Source of the DNA: Ereboglobus sp.
GTDB lineage: Bacteria > Verrucomicrobiota > Verrucomicrobiia > Opitutales > Opitutaceae
Assembly: GCA_029974595.1 (NCBI GenBank)
Contig: JARKRC010000027.1
Location: 248,001 to 312,000, forward strand
DNA length: 64,000 nucleotides
Direction of reading: 5' to 3'
Below the pieces are notes generated by a model that was given only the letters and a program-made list of their open reading frames with translations, had not been told where the DNA came from and made no database searches. This document shows, piece by piece, positions 26,508 through 35,180 of the stretch (position 1 is the first letter of the stretch; the number at the start of each line of letters is the position of its first letter). A program made the translations under genes and the position numbers.

Positions 26508-26885
26508 TTACAGCCGTCCGAACACGCGATCGAGCGCGCGGCGGTCGCGTTTTGTGGGGCGGCCCGAGCCTTTGGCGCGGGCGAGGGCTTGTTGCACACG
26601 CTGCTCCTTCACTTTTTCGAATTCGGAGGGCGGCGTGAGGTCTTCGCAATAGGCGGCGACGAGTTTGGCGCCCACGCGGTTTTTCGGGATCCCGACCACA
26701 TGCAGCGTGCGCAGGACCAGGCCCTGCCTGACGAGGATCGTTTCGCCTTCGCGGACATCGCGCGCGGGTTTTACGGCGTGGCCGCCGATCTCGACACTGC
26801 CGGCTTTGCATGCGTCGGCGGCAAGCGCGCGGGTCTTGAAAAGCCGCACGGCCCAAAGCCATTTGTCGATGCGATCAGCGCTCAT
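26508..26885 (-). CDS. S4-domain RNA-binding protein (HslR-like)
   Basis: A 125-residue small basic protein. The S4 RNA-binding domain occupies residues about 3-65: RIDKWLWAVRLFKTRALAAD and CKAGSVEIGGHAVKPARDVR. The basic tail GRPTKRDRRALDRVFGRL is typical of HslR, which recycles stalled 50S subunits carrying peptidyl-tRNA. It is 15 bases downstream of the FAD oxidase gene on the same strand. Its last 47 bases are duplicated at 12959-13005. The 200 bases before it on the plus side hold only the terminator. Confidence 0.9.
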   Translation of the reverse strand: MSADRIDKWLWAVRLFKTRALAADACKAGSVEIGGHAVKPARDVREGETILVRQGLVLRTLHVVGIPKNRVGAKLVAAYCEDLTPPSEFEKVKEQRVQQALARAKGSGRPTKRDRRALDRVFGRL

Positions 26886-26900
26886 GCCTCTTCCTCTCTC

Positions 26901-28337
26901 TCACTTGTGATCCCAGGGGAGGTCGATTTTCAGGCGCGGGTGTTCCCAGACTTTGAAGAGCGTGAACATTTTGCCGGGGTTCAGGATGCCGTTCGGGTCG
27001 AGGGCGTCCTTGATGGCGCGCATGGCCTTGATTTGCGCGGGCGAGTGCTGCAAGCGCAGGAAGGGCGTTTTGGCGAGGCCGATGCCGTGCTCGCCGGAAA
27101 TCGCGCCGCCGAGCGCAACGACGCCTTTCATGAGCTCGCCCACGGCTTTTTCCGCCCGCAGATACTCGTCGCGGTTTTCGCGGTGATACATGATGTTCAC
27201 GTGCAGGTTGCCATCGGCGAGATGTCCGAAGGTGGGAATGGGAAGGCGCGATTTTTTGCGCAACTTGTCGAGGAAGACCGCGAACTTTTCATAGTTCGCA
27301 AGCGGCACGACGATGTCTTCGTTGAGCTTGGAGTCGCCGAGCGCGAACATGGCGCCGGAGCATTTGCGGCGCACGGTCCAGAGTTCCGCGGCTTCGTCCC
27401 GGTCGCGCGCTTCGCGAAACGCCTGCGCGTTTGCGGCGGCCCAGGCGAGCACGGTCGTTTTTGTGTCGGCGAGCTCGTTTTCGGAGCCGGCGAGTTCGAT
27501 GAGGATGAGGGGTTTTCCGGCCTGGCCTTCAAAAACGGTTTTGCCGGTTTTGGCCTCGGCGCATTGCACACTGTGGCGGTCGAGAAATTCGCAGATGGCG
27601 GGTTGCACGCGCCGGGCGAAAAGCGTGCGGATGGCGCGAAACGCGGCGACTTCGTCAGAAAACGCGGTGAGGAGCGTCCAGCGCGCGGCGGGTTTGGGGA
27701 TGAGTTTCAGGACGGCCTCGGTGACAACGCCGAGCATGCCCTCCGCGCCGATCCAGAGGTCGCGGAGGTTGAAGCCGGCGGAAAATTTCTTCGTGGGCGT
27801 GCCCCATTCGACGTATTCGCCGGTGGGCAGGTAGCCGCGGAGGGCGAGGACGAAATCGCGCGTCACGCCATAGCGTCCGCCGTGCATGCCGCCGGCGTTG
27901 CAGGATATGTTGCCGCCGATGGTGCAGTATTTTTTGGAGGCGGGATCGGGCGGATAAAACCAGCCGGCGGCCTCGGCTGCGGCCTGGATGTCGGCGATGA
28001 CGGCGCCGGCTTGCACGCGGGCGAGCCCGGCCTCGGGGTCGATGCGGATGCGGTTCCACTTCGAGAGGTTGAGCACCCAGCCGCCGCGCACGGGCGAGCC
28101 GGAGCCGGTGAGCGAGCTGCCCGCGCCGCGCACGGTGACGGGAACGCGGTGCTTGTTGGCGAGAATCAGGGTGGCGGAGATGTCGTCGCCCTTGCGCGGG
28201 AACACGACGGCGTCGGGGAGAAAGGAGAGTTTGCTGCCGTCGAACGAGGCGCGGAAGCGCGCGGTGTCGGAGGTGGCGACGCGGGCGCGTCCGAGTTTGC
28301 GCGCGAGCGCGGCGGTGGCTTTGGGAAAATGTTTCAT
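26901..28337 (-). CDS. FAD-linked oxidase, glycolate oxidase GlcD / D-lactate dehydrogenase family
   Basis: A 478-residue flavoenzyme. The PCMH-type FAD-binding domain covers residues about 38-215 (VTVRGAGSSLTGSGSPVRGG, CTIGGNISCNAGGMHGGRYG), and the FAD-oxidase C domain the rest (IPTFGHLADGNLHVNIMY, ISGEHGIGLAKTPFL). Members oxidise D-2-hydroxy acids such as D-lactate or glycolate. No glcE or glcF is adjacent and no Fe-S domain is fused, so a D-lactate dehydrogenase role is somewhat likelier. It lies 29 bases downstream of a small coiled-coil gene. Confidence 0.9.
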   Translation of the reverse strand: MKHFPKATAALARKLGRARVATSDTARFRASFDGSKLSFLPDAVVFPRKGDDISATLILANKHRVPVTVRGAGSSLTGSGSPVRGGWVLNLSKWNRIRIDPEAGLARVQAGAVIADIQAAAEAAGWFYPPDPASKKYCTIGGNISCNAGGMHGGRYGVTRDFVLALRGYLPTGEYVEWGTPTKKFSAGFNLRDLWIGAEGMLGVVTEAVLKLIPKPAARWTLLTAFSDEVAAFRAIRTLFARRVQPAICEFLDRHSVQCAEAKTGKTVFEGQAGKPLILIELAGSENELADTKTTVLAWAAANAQAFREARDRDEAAELWTVRRKCSGAMFALGDSKLNEDIVVPLANYEKFAVFLDKLRKKSRLPIPTFGHLADGNLHVNIMYHRENRDEYLRAEKAVGELMKGVVALGGAISGEHGIGLAKTPFLRLQHSPAQIKAMRAIKDALDPNGILNPGKMFTLFKVWEHPRLKIDLPWDHK

Positions 28338-28366
28338 GCGGTGGCGCGGCGTTGCGTGATGCGGAA

Positions 28367-28649
<283 letters not shown>

Positions 28650-28666
28650 TTTTGGACAGGATGTTT

Positions 28667-28761
28667 TTGGACAGGATGAATGGGATTTGCAGGATTCGGA
28701 ACTGCGGCTTCGTGAACAATGCGTAAGATTTCATCCTGTAAATTCCGTTCATCCTGTCCAA
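28667..28761. repeat. 29-bp inverted repeat element (GGACAGGATGAA type)
   Basis: Arms 28667-28695 and 28733-28761 match at 26 of 29 positions as reverse complements around a 37-base loop. The outer unit TTTGGACAGGATG is also repeated directly at 28651-28663. The units CAGGATGAA and ATCCTGT resemble intergenic repeats scattered in many Verrucomicrobia and Planctomycetes. It fills the spacer between the cinA-like gene and the coiled-coil gene. Confidence 0.8.
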
Positions 28762-28762
28762 T

Positions 28763-29218
28763 TCAGGTTTGGAGAAAATCGATCAGCGCGTCGAATGCGG
28801 CTTGGGTCACGCGTTGCTGGACGGCGGTACGCGAAAGACCCGGACAGTCGATGCGCGAGGAGACAATCCTGTCCACGGCGGCGATGGCATGCCACGCGTA
28901 GGGAATAGGGGCGTTCGGGGCGGGTTCGGCGTAGCCGGTGGTGGCGACGGCGATGTCGGAACCGAAGAGTTTGCGCGCGCCGTCCGCCATCGCGCGGGCG
29001 ACCGCTTCGGAGACGCAATCGACGGGCCCGGCGAGTTCGCGGGGGACGCCGAGGAGTTTTGTTTTTTGCGCGAGCGTGTAGGCGGTGACGCCGCCGAGAA
29101 AAAAGGCGGATGCCCCGGAGATCGCGCCGATGCGCGCCTGGAGTTGTCCGCAGGTGAGGCTTTCCGCGACGGCGAGCGTGAGCTGCTTTTCGAGCATGAG
29201 GTCTTTCAGGTTTGGCAT
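28763..29218 (-). CDS. CinA C-terminal domain protein (nicotinamide-nucleotide amidase)
   Basis: A 151-residue stand-alone CinA C-terminal domain of the PncC type, which deamidates nicotinamide mononucleotide in pyridine-nucleotide salvage. Key parts: LAVAESLTCGQLQARIGAIS with the catalytic Ser, FFLGGVTAYTLAQKTKLLG with Tyr and Lys, VSEAVARAMADGARKLFGSD and the glycine turn AVATTGYAEP. In the last motif the usual GPGG is replaced by AEPAP, which is a little unusual. The N-terminal CinA domain is absent, as in E. coli YgaD-type proteins. Confidence 0.88.
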   Translation of the reverse strand: MPNLKDLMLEKQLTLAVAESLTCGQLQARIGAISGASAFFLGGVTAYTLAQKTKLLGVPRELAGPVDCVSEAVARAMADGARKLFGSDIAVATTGYAEPAPNAPIPYAWHAIAAVDRIVSSRIDCPGLSRTAVQQRVTQAAFDALIDFLQT

Positions 29219-29262
29219 GACGGGACGCTAACTTGTCCCGGCGGGGACGGGCGCGCAAAAGC

Positions 29263-29296
29263 AAAAACTCGCGCTTTGTGAGGGCGCGAGTTTTTT
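29263..29296 (-). terminator. intrinsic terminator of the tolB-like gene
   Basis: A 12-bp stem AAAAACTCGCGC (29263-29274) and GCGCGAGTTTTT (29284-29295) with a 9-base loop. Read on the minus strand it ends in a T-run, so it terminates the gene whose stop is at 29322. It also shields the downstream cinA-like gene, which therefore needs its own promoter. Confidence 0.8.
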
Positions 29297-29321
29297 GGAG
29301 CAGGGATTTGTCGCGGCTGTT

Positions 29322-30530
29322 TTACGGCTGCGGCAGAACACTGGCCTGCTTGGCGTAGATGCCGCTGATCTGGGTGGCGCGGTTGTCCGATTTTTCGTCG
29401 GTGTCCACGATGTAGAGGAAGCGTTTGTTGGCGGTGCGCTGGGTGCAGACGATGTGGCGTCCGTCGGGGAGCCAGGAGGGTTCGACGAAATCGCCGCCGA
29501 TGGGCTGCCGGGATGCGTTTTTGGGCGTGATGAAACGTGTCTTGCCGGTGGAGAGGTCGTGGATTCCGATGGTCGTCCTGTTGGTGCTGAACACGATGAG
29601 GTTCGGGTTGGCGCGGCTCCAGTCGGGCTCGGCGCTGTAGATGCCGCCGGTGTTGAGACGCTTGGGCGTGCCGCCGGTGGCGGGCATGACGTAGAGTTGC
29701 GGGCCGGGTTCCATCGTGAAGACGATGCGCTGGCCGTCCGGCGAGAAGCAGGGGGAGGCCTTGGCGTCGGGCGAGCTTGTGATTTGCGCGGGCTTGGAGC
29801 GTCCGTCGGGGGTGCCAATGTAGAGGTTTGTGCTTCCTCCGGCGATGCCGATCACGAAGGCGACGCGGGAGCCATCAGGGCTGTAGCGCCCGCCCATGTT
29901 GGTGCCATTATAGCGGGCGTAGTCGGTGATGTTGAGCGTGTTTGTGTCGAGTTGGAAAATATCGGCGGAGTGGGTCTTGTAGAAGCCGGTGAAGATGATT
30001 TTCCGGCCATCGGGCGACCAGCGGGGCGTGAGGACGGTCGCGCGGTTGTTCGTGACCGCGCGGGCTTCGCCGAGGAAAAGGTCGGCCACGTAGATTTCGT
30101 CCTTGCTGGTGGTGTTGCTGACGAAGGCGAGCCTGGAGGTGAAGTAGCCGGGGACGCCGGTGATGTGTTTTACGGCGGCGTCGGCGGCGCGGTAGAGGGC
30201 GTCACGCGCACTGGCTCCGCCGGCGGTGATGTTGGTGACGGTGGGCGCGCCTTTTTTGGCGATGTCAACGCGGACTTGGTTTGCCGACGCGGGCGTGAAG
30301 GTGAGCGTGTAGTCGCCGCCGGCCGTCACGCGCGAAAACGCGCCGTGCGAGGCGAAGGCCCGGTCGGCGTGCGCGGCGAGCTGGGCGTCGCCGGCAATGG
30401 TGATGGCGAGCGTGTTTTTTTGCAGCTTGTCGAGGTCGTAAACGGTGACCGGCTGGTTGTTTGTCTGCGCGGCGGCGGGCGCCGTGGCGGCGATGAGCGC
30501 GAGTAGAAAGAATGTGAAGTTTTGTTTCAT
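29322..30530 (-). CDS. tolB: TolB-like periplasmic beta-propeller protein
   Basis: A 402-residue exported protein (leader KQNFTFFLLALIAATAPAAA). Residues about 25-130 form the TolB N-terminal domain with the feature AADAAVKHITGVPGYFTSRL, and residues 130-390 are WD40-like PD40 repeats, each with the pattern xxPxWSPDGRxIxF (PRWSPDGRKIIFTGF, GRYSPDGSRVAFV, PCFSPDGQRIVFT, PSWLPDGRHIVC). TolB links the Tol-Pal complex to outer-membrane constriction at division. No tolQRA or pal is adjacent. Divergent from mrp. Confidence 0.88.
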   Translation of the reverse strand: MKQNFTFFLLALIAATAPAAAQTNNQPVTVYDLDKLQKNTLAITIAGDAQLAAHADRAFASHGAFSRVTAGGDYTLTFTPASANQVRVDIAKKGAPTVTNITAGGASARDALYRAADAAVKHITGVPGYFTSRLAFVSNTTSKDEIYVADLFLGEARAVTNNRATVLTPRWSPDGRKIIFTGFYKTHSADIFQLDTNTLNITDYARYNGTNMGGRYSPDGSRVAFVIGIAGGSTNLYIGTPDGRSKPAQITSSPDAKASPCFSPDGQRIVFTMEPGPQLYVMPATGGTPKRLNTGGIYSAEPDWSRANPNLIVFSTNRTTIGIHDLSTGKTRFITPKNASRQPIGGDFVEPSWLPDGRHIVCTQRTANKRFLYIVDTDEKSDNRATQISGIYAKQASVLPQP

Positions 30531-30647
30531 GGAGAAATGCGTTGCCTTGGCGAGGCATTGATACAGCCCATTTCTATTTACTGGCTGCGCGGCCTTAACA
30601 ACGTCAAAACAGTCAAAATCGACAAAAAATTATTCACATTTTCCGCC

Positions 30648-31724
30648 GTGACTTCCGACGACATCAAAGAAATTCTCAAACAGGTAAAATATCCCGGTTT
30701 CAGCCGTGACATCGTTTCGTTCGGACTGGTGAAGAGCGCCGGGTTTGCGGACGGTGTCGCGAAGGTGTCGATCGCGCTGACAACGTCGGATGCGAAGATT
30801 CCGCAGTTCATCAAGACCGAGGTGGACAAATGCTTGCGCGCGCAACCGGGCGTGGTGGATACGATCATCGAGCTCACGATCACGCCGGCGAAGACGCCCG
30901 CGGGCGGAAATCTCGCGAGCGGCGGAGCGGCCCCGGCCGGCATCAGGCACTCGGTCGCCATCGCGTCCGGCAAGGGCGGCGTGGGCAAATCGACTTTTTC
31001 CGTCAACCTCGCGTGCGCGCTGGCGCAGATCCTCGGCGCGCAAGGCCGTGAGGGCCGCGTCGGCCTGATGGATTGCGACATTTACGGACCGTCGGTGCCG
31101 TTGATGATGGGGATTTCGGGACGCCCGTATGTGGAGGGCGACAACTTTCTCATCCCCTTGGAAAATCACGGCGTGAAGGTGATGAGCATGGGTTTCCTCG
31201 TGGACGAAAACACACCCGTTGTCTGGCGCGGGCCGATGATCATGAAGGCCGTGCAGCAGTTCGTTCAAAATGTGAAATGGGGCGATCTCGACGTGCTCCT
31301 GATCGACCTGCCGCCTGGCACGGGCGACGCGCAGCTCTCGCTTGTGCAGACATTGCCGCTCGACGGCGCGGTGCTCGTGACGACGCCGCAGCTCGCCGCC
31401 GCGCAAATCGCGCGCAAGGGCGGCCTCATGTTCCAGAAGGTCAACGTGCCGGTGCTCGGCGTGGCGGAAAACATGAGCTGGTTCACCGATCCGGCGGGGA
31501 TCAGGCACGAGCTTTTCGGACGCGGCGGAGGCGCGAAGACGGCGGAGGCGCTCGCCGCGCCTCTGCTCGGCCAGGTGCCGATCCAGCCCGAGATTTGCGA
31601 AGGCGGCGACGCGGGCGCGCCGATTGTCGTGATCGAGCCGGAGAGCGAGGCGGCGGGGAAATTCCGCGAGATCGGCAGGGCGTTGCTCGCGCGGCTGGCG
31701 AAGAAACAAAATCCGGCGGAGTAG
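30648..31724 (+). CDS. mrp: Mrp/ApbC family iron-sulfur cluster carrier ATPase
   Basis: About 358 residues. An N-terminal MIP18/DUF59 domain (SDDIKEILKQVKYPGFSRDI) is followed by a P-loop ATPase: GKGGVGKSTFSVNLACALAQ, LMDCDIYGPSVPLMMGI and LLIDLPPGTGDAQLSLVQTL. It loads [4Fe-4S] clusters onto target enzymes. The usual C-terminal CxxC pair is absent: the position reads ENMSWFTDPAGIRHELFGRG, as in some Bacteroidetes-type homologues. The start is uncertain; I prefer GTG 30648 (VTSDDIKEIL), while an ATG at 30522 would add 42 poorly conserved residues. Confidence 0.9.
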   Translation: MTSDDIKEILKQVKYPGFSRDIVSFGLVKSAGFADGVAKVSIALTTSDAKIPQFIKTEVDKCLRAQPGVVDTIIELTITPAKTPAGGNLASGGAAPAGIRHSVAIASGKGGVGKSTFSVNLACALAQILGAQGREGRVGLMDCDIYGPSVPLMMGISGRPYVEGDNFLIPLENHGVKVMSMGFLVDENTPVVWRGPMIMKAVQQFVQNVKWGDLDVLLIDLPPGTGDAQLSLVQTLPLDGAVLVTTPQLAAAQIARKGGLMFQKVNVPVLGVAENMSWFTDPAGIRHELFGRGGGAKTAEALAAPLLGQVPIQPEICEGGDAGAPIVVIEPESEAAGKFREIGRALLARLAKKQNPAE

Positions 31725-31748
31725 GCAGGCGGCGGGGCGCGGGTTGAT

Positions 31749-31781
31749 CGAGTGGCACGGGCTGCTAGCCTGTGCCACTCG
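31749..31781. repeat. stem-loop CGAGTGGCAC palindrome between convergent genes
   Basis: Perfect 10-bp stem CGAGTGGCAC/GTGCCACTCG, extended by a G-T pair and GGC/GCC to 14 bp around TGCTA. No T-run follows on either side, so it is more like a dispersed palindrome than a classic terminator. It lies between the mrp stop and the end of the DUF3299 gene and may stabilise both 3' ends. Confidence 0.8.
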
Positions 31782-31809
31782 AACCGGCAGGCTGAGGCTG
31801 TGCGCCGGT

Positions 31810-32316
31810 TTATTTCACCGGACGTGCGTTTTCGAGCAGATAGATGCCGCTCATGTAACCGTTTTCCTCGATCGCGCCGACCTTGAGGGAGCCTTCGAAC
31901 GATTTTGGCACGTCCGGCACATACTGCCCCGGCTTCGCCATGCGCACGACAATCCACTCGTTCATTTGCGGCTGCTCGCCGAAACAGCACATCGTCTGGT
32001 CGCGCAGCAGCAGAAATTCCGACACCTGGCCGCCGTTCATTTGCATGGGCAGCATGAAGCCCGTGACGATCACCTTGCTGCCGTTGAGCTTGCGGACTGC
32101 CTGGGGGATTTGTTCGTCCACGCGCGGGGAGACCGGATCATCGGGCTTGGCCGGATCATAAGCCGGCGGAGTGAAGGGAAATCCGCCCAGCACGTCGAAA
32201 CCGACCCTTTTTATATCGGTTTTCGGCGGCGTTTGCGCCACGGCGTTCGTCCCCGCGGCGGCGCCAGCCGGCAGCAGCATGGCGAGGATGAAAAAAACGC
32301 GGACGACAAAATTCAT
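31810..32316 (-). CDS. exported DUF3299 family protein
   Basis: A 168-residue periplasmic protein with a signal peptide (MNFVVRVFFILAMLLPAGAA). The DUF3299 core is visible: KVIVTGFMLPMQMNGGQVSE, FLLLRDQTMCCFGEQPQMNE and the following WIVVRM. The CCFG pair could bind metal or form a disulfide. The frame is open 42 codons further upstream but the signal peptide fixes the start. Homologues often sit near metal-transport or lipoprotein-release genes; none of those is here. Function unknown. Confidence 0.82.
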   Translation of the reverse strand: MNFVVRVFFILAMLLPAGAAAGTNAVAQTPPKTDIKRVGFDVLGGFPFTPPAYDPAKPDDPVSPRVDEQIPQAVRKLNGSKVIVTGFMLPMQMNGGQVSEFLLLRDQTMCCFGEQPQMNEWIVVRMAKPGQYVPDVPKSFEGSLKVGAIEENGYMSGIYLLENARPVK

Positions 32317-32401
32317 GGCCGGTAAAAATTGGGCCGCCGCCCCTGAACGGTCAACAATCGGCTTTCCAGTGCGCCATGCTTCAATCAACCTCTGCGCCTT
32401 T

Positions 32402-33226
32402 GTGAGCCAGCACGACGATAACAACGACGACGATGACGACATCTATGACGACGACGGCAATTTGCCGGAGGACGCCATAGATCCGAGCGAGAAACCCATG
32501 GGCTTCTTCGATCACCTCGAAGAGCTGCGCTGGGTCATACTCAAATGCATCATCGTTTACGTGCTCTTTGCGGTCGTGATCGGCATTTTCCTGAAGGAAT
32601 TCAACCACTGGCTGAAGTGGCCGCTCGAGGCGGCGGGGCAGAACATCACGCTCAATACGATGGCGGTCACCGAATCGTTCACCATCGTCATCCAGCTTTG
32701 CTGCCTTGGCGCGTTCGTGCCGGCGATGCCGTTTTTCTTTTTCTTTGCCGGGCAGTTCATCGCGCCCGCGCTCACGGCGCGCGAAAAACACATGGTGCTG
32801 CCGGTGTGTTTTTCATCGCTGATCCTGTTCCTGACGGGCTCGGCGTTCAGTTTCTTTTTCCTCGTGCCGAGCACGCTGCGCATTTCCGCCGAGCTGAACA
32901 CGATGTTCGAATTCAACACGCTCTGGACTCCCGGCAGTTATTACGGGACGCTCTCGTGGCTGACGATCGGCGTGGGCATTTCGTTTGAGTTCCCGCTGGT
33001 GATCGTGCTGCTGGTTTACCTCGGCATGTTGCGCGTGGAGACGCTTCGCAAATACCGCCGCCACGCGATCGTCGGGATATTTGTGGTCGCGGCCATCGTG
33101 ACGCCGACGCCCGATCCGTTCACGCAGACAATCTTTGCGCTGCCGCTCTACGCGCTGTTTGAGGCGGCGATTTTCATCGGCGGGCGCGTGCAGAAGAAAC
33201 GCGAGGCCGCCGCGCTGGGCTCATAA
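32402..33226 (+). CDS. tatC: Sec-independent protein translocase TatC, with acidic N-terminal tail
   Basis: A 274-residue, six-helix inner-membrane protein that recognises twin-arginine signal peptides. Family landmarks: MGFFDHLEELRWVILKCIIV, FVPAMPFFFFFAGQFIAPAL, GVGISFEFPLVIVLLVYLGM with the conserved Glu, and YRRHAIVGIFVVAAIVTPTP. The first 30 residues are strikingly acidic (HDDNNDDDDDIYDDD), absent from most TatC. I start at GTG 32402; other in-frame starts upstream overlap the divergent DUF3299 gene. No tatA or tatB is in the window. Its end overlaps the convergent small Cys-rich gene by 6 bases. Confidence 0.92.
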   Translation: MSQHDDNNDDDDDIYDDDGNLPEDAIDPSEKPMGFFDHLEELRWVILKCIIVYVLFAVVIGIFLKEFNHWLKWPLEAAGQNITLNTMAVTESFTIVIQLCCLGAFVPAMPFFFFFAGQFIAPALTAREKHMVLPVCFSSLILFLTGSAFSFFFLVPSTLRISAELNTMFEFNTLWTPGSYYGTLSWLTIGVGISFEFPLVIVLLVYLGMLRVETLRKYRRHAIVGIFVVAAIVTPTPDPFTQTIFALPLYALFEAAIFIGGRVQKKREAAALGS

Positions 33227-33436
33227 GCGGCGAGGCCTTTTTTTCCCGGGCTTTCTCGTCTGCGTTTGCGCGGGATCGAAACGCTTTTCCTCCTCGCGCT
33301 CGCGCAGGCGATCCATCACGGGCACGGCGAACGAGGAGCCTTTCAAAACGCAACCGGGCCGGCCCGGAACGCAATCGGTTTTGAGCCGGTAACAGGCGTC
33401 GCGGTTGATGTCGTAGTGCGGGCAGGAAAAGCTCAT
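33221..33436 (-). CDS. small cysteine-rich protein, 71 aa
   Basis: An unrecognised 71-residue protein with four cysteines in the first 30 residues (FSCPHYDINRDACYRLKTDC, then PGRPGC) and a basic Arg/Lys tail. The cysteine spacing could bind Zn or an Fe-S cluster. The start ATG overlaps the stop of the MIP18 gene by 4 bases, so it is probably translationally coupled to it. It is last in a run of four overlapping minus-strand genes. Confidence 0.75.
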   Translation of the reverse strand: MSFSCPHYDINRDACYRLKTDCVPGRPGCVLKGSSFAVPVMDRLREREEEKRFDPAQTQTRKPGKKRPRRL

Positions 33437-33765
33437 GACTCGTCCTCCCCGTATTGGAGGGCGCGGCGGGCTTCGGCGCTCAACATGCCCGTGTTCCACG
33501 GCGGCTCGAAGACGAGCTCGACCTTGGCGTTTTTCACGCCCGGCGTCTGGCGCAAAGCCGTGTTCACACCCTCGTAGATCCATCCGCCCGAAGGGCAGGT
33601 GGGCGTCGTCAATGTCATGACCACGGCAACGTCGCCGTCCTCGCTGCACGTGACGCTGTAAATGAGGCCCATGTCCACGATGTTGATTCCGAACTCGGGA
33701 TCGGGAATTGCGGTCAGCGCCTCCCAGATTTGGGCGGCGGTGGGCGGCGTGTCATTTTTGTTCAT
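33433..33765 (-). CDS. MIP18/SufT-like metal-sulfur cluster assembly protein (DUF59)
   Basis: A 110-residue protein of the DUF59/PaaD family: IWEALTAIPDPEFGINIVDM, GLIYSVTCSEDGDVAVVMTL and TTPTCPSGGWIYEGV with the conserved Cys. These help insert Fe-S clusters. The frame is open far upstream inside the membrane-protein gene, but similarity begins at MNKNDTPPTAAQIW. It overlaps that gene by 4 bases at 33762 and the Cys-rich gene by 4 bases at 33433. Confidence 0.9.
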   Translation of the reverse strand: MNKNDTPPTAAQIWEALTAIPDPEFGINIVDMGLIYSVTCSEDGDVAVVMTLTTPTCPSGGWIYEGVNTALRQTPGVKNAKVELVFEPPWNTGMLSAEARRALQYGEDES

Positions 33766-35180
33766 GATGCGTTTTTCACCGGGATTTTTTTCGCGGGTGC
33801 CACGACTGTGACAGGCCGCCAAAGATGGCGCATGACACCGGCCATGTCGCCCAAAAACAGGAGCACGCCGGCAAAAAGAATCCACGCGCCGACGCCAAGC
33901 CAGACGGGATGCAACAGCCACGTGCCGATGAGCAGGGGAACAAGCGCCGCGATCTGGAGCGCGAAGGCCGCCGCTTCGAGTCGCGGCTGTGTCAACGCTC
34001 CCGCCGCCGGCGTCGGCCCGCGTCCGACCTTCGGCCCGTAGGCGCGCATCCAGGTGAGAAACGGCACGATCTTGCACAGCATGCCCGCGATGCACGGCAG
34101 CAATCCGCCGCCGAGCACAAGCACCGCGTAGGTCATCGCGCCAAAGCCTCCCGGCGCGGAGCCCCACGGCGTCCCGGGCGCGAGGAGCGCGAGACCCGCA
34201 ACCGCCGCGATGCACAGCACGATTGCGCCGAGCAAAAACACGCGTACGCCCGGATCGAGCCTGCGCTTTTTGCGCGTGTCGAGCGCGCGGGCGAGGCCCC
34301 ACGCCGAGCTGAAAACGCCCGCGACAATCGCCGCCGCCCCCGCAAAGGCAAGGAACGCCAGATGCCACGCGAGCGCGGGCGCGAGCACGAGCAAGCCGCC
34401 TTGAGCAAGCCACAAGCCGGCCTTGGCCCGGCGCCAGTCGCGCACGTCGCCGAGCGTGAACATCGGCACGAGCTGGAACGCTACGCCTTGCAGCAGCGTC
34501 AGGAAAAATCCCGCCAGCCCGATGTGCGCGTGCGCGCGGAGCAGCGCCACGGGATCGAGCGGGATAAAGCCCCAAAAACGATTGGCCGCGAGCAGCAATC
34601 CGAGCAGCACCGCCAGCAGAAGCCATCCGGCGGAGAGTATCAGCGACGTGGCGACGACGCCGCTCCGTCCGGCGCGGCGCACCGTGCGCCAGACGTTTAT
34701 GCTGAAGAGCACGACGCCAACCGCCACGGCGGTGCCGAAGTGCCCAAGCTGTTCGAGGTCCCAAACCCAGAATGAATACACCATGCCGGGCACGCCGATC
34801 GCGTGCAGCCAGAAATGCCACCACCCGGAACGCTCGCCGACGAGCGTCGTGCCGAGCGCGACGGGCGCGAGTTGATACGTCGCGCCGCAGGCAACCGTCA
34901 CAAAAAAACCGAGCACCCACGCGTGCGTGAGCGCGACGACGTGCGGATGCGTGTGCGGCAGCGCGAGCAGGCCGGGCGCGAGCGCGAGCATCAGCGCCGC
35001 CGCCGCGAGCCACACGAGCGCGAGGCCCATGAACGCGAGCGGAAGCCGGCCCTGCGCTGCGAGCCAGCTTCCGGACATCGGCGGGCGCGCGGGCGGCACG
35101 GAGGCGGGGCGCGGTGTCTTGGGATCAGGCGCGTTCAAGGAGTGTGACCCAACTGCCGTCGGGCTGTTCTTTGCAGTCAT
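33762..35180 (-). CDS. His-rich polytopic membrane protein (heme-copper-oxidase-I/NnrS-like)
   Basis: A 472-residue inner-membrane protein with about 12 hydrophobic helices. Histidines sit in helices in the manner of heme-binding subunits: LPHTHPHVVALTHAWVLGFF, VALLRAHAHIGLAGFFLTLL, and CGATYQLAPVALG. The overall look is that of NnrS-like or truncated cytochrome-oxidase-I-like proteins often found with DUF2249 and DUF59 genes. A role in nitric-oxide or other small-gas redox chemistry is inferred from this context only. Its start overlaps the end of the DUF2249 gene by 56 bases. Confidence 0.75.
   Translation of the reverse strand: MTAKNSPTAVGSHSLNAPDPKTPRPASVPPARPPMSGSWLAAQGRLPLAFMGLALVWLAAAALMLALAPGLLALPHTHPHVVALTHAWVLGFFVTVACGATYQLAPVALGTTLVGERSGWWHFWLHAIGVPGMVYSFWVWDLEQLGHFGTAVAVGVVLFSINVWRTVRRAGRSGVVATSLILSAGWLLLAVLLGLLLAANRFWGFIPLDPVALLRAHAHIGLAGFFLTLLQGVAFQLVPMFTLGDVRDWRRAKAGLWLAQGGLLVLAPALAWHLAFLAFAGAAAIVAGVFSSAWGLARALDTRKKRRLDPGVRVFLLGAIVLCIAAVAGLALLAPGTPWGSAPGGFGAMTYAVLVLGGGLLPCIAGMLCKIVPFLTWMRAYGPKVGRGPTPAAGALTQPRLEAAAFALQIAALVPLLIGTWLLHPVWLGVGAWILFAGVLLFLGDMAGVMRHLWRPVTVVAPAKKIPVKNAS

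Noticed and set aside
33433-35013. Long upstream extension of the MIP18 protein
   Set aside because: The frame is open, but the extension is Ala/Arg-rich shadow of the membrane-protein gene.
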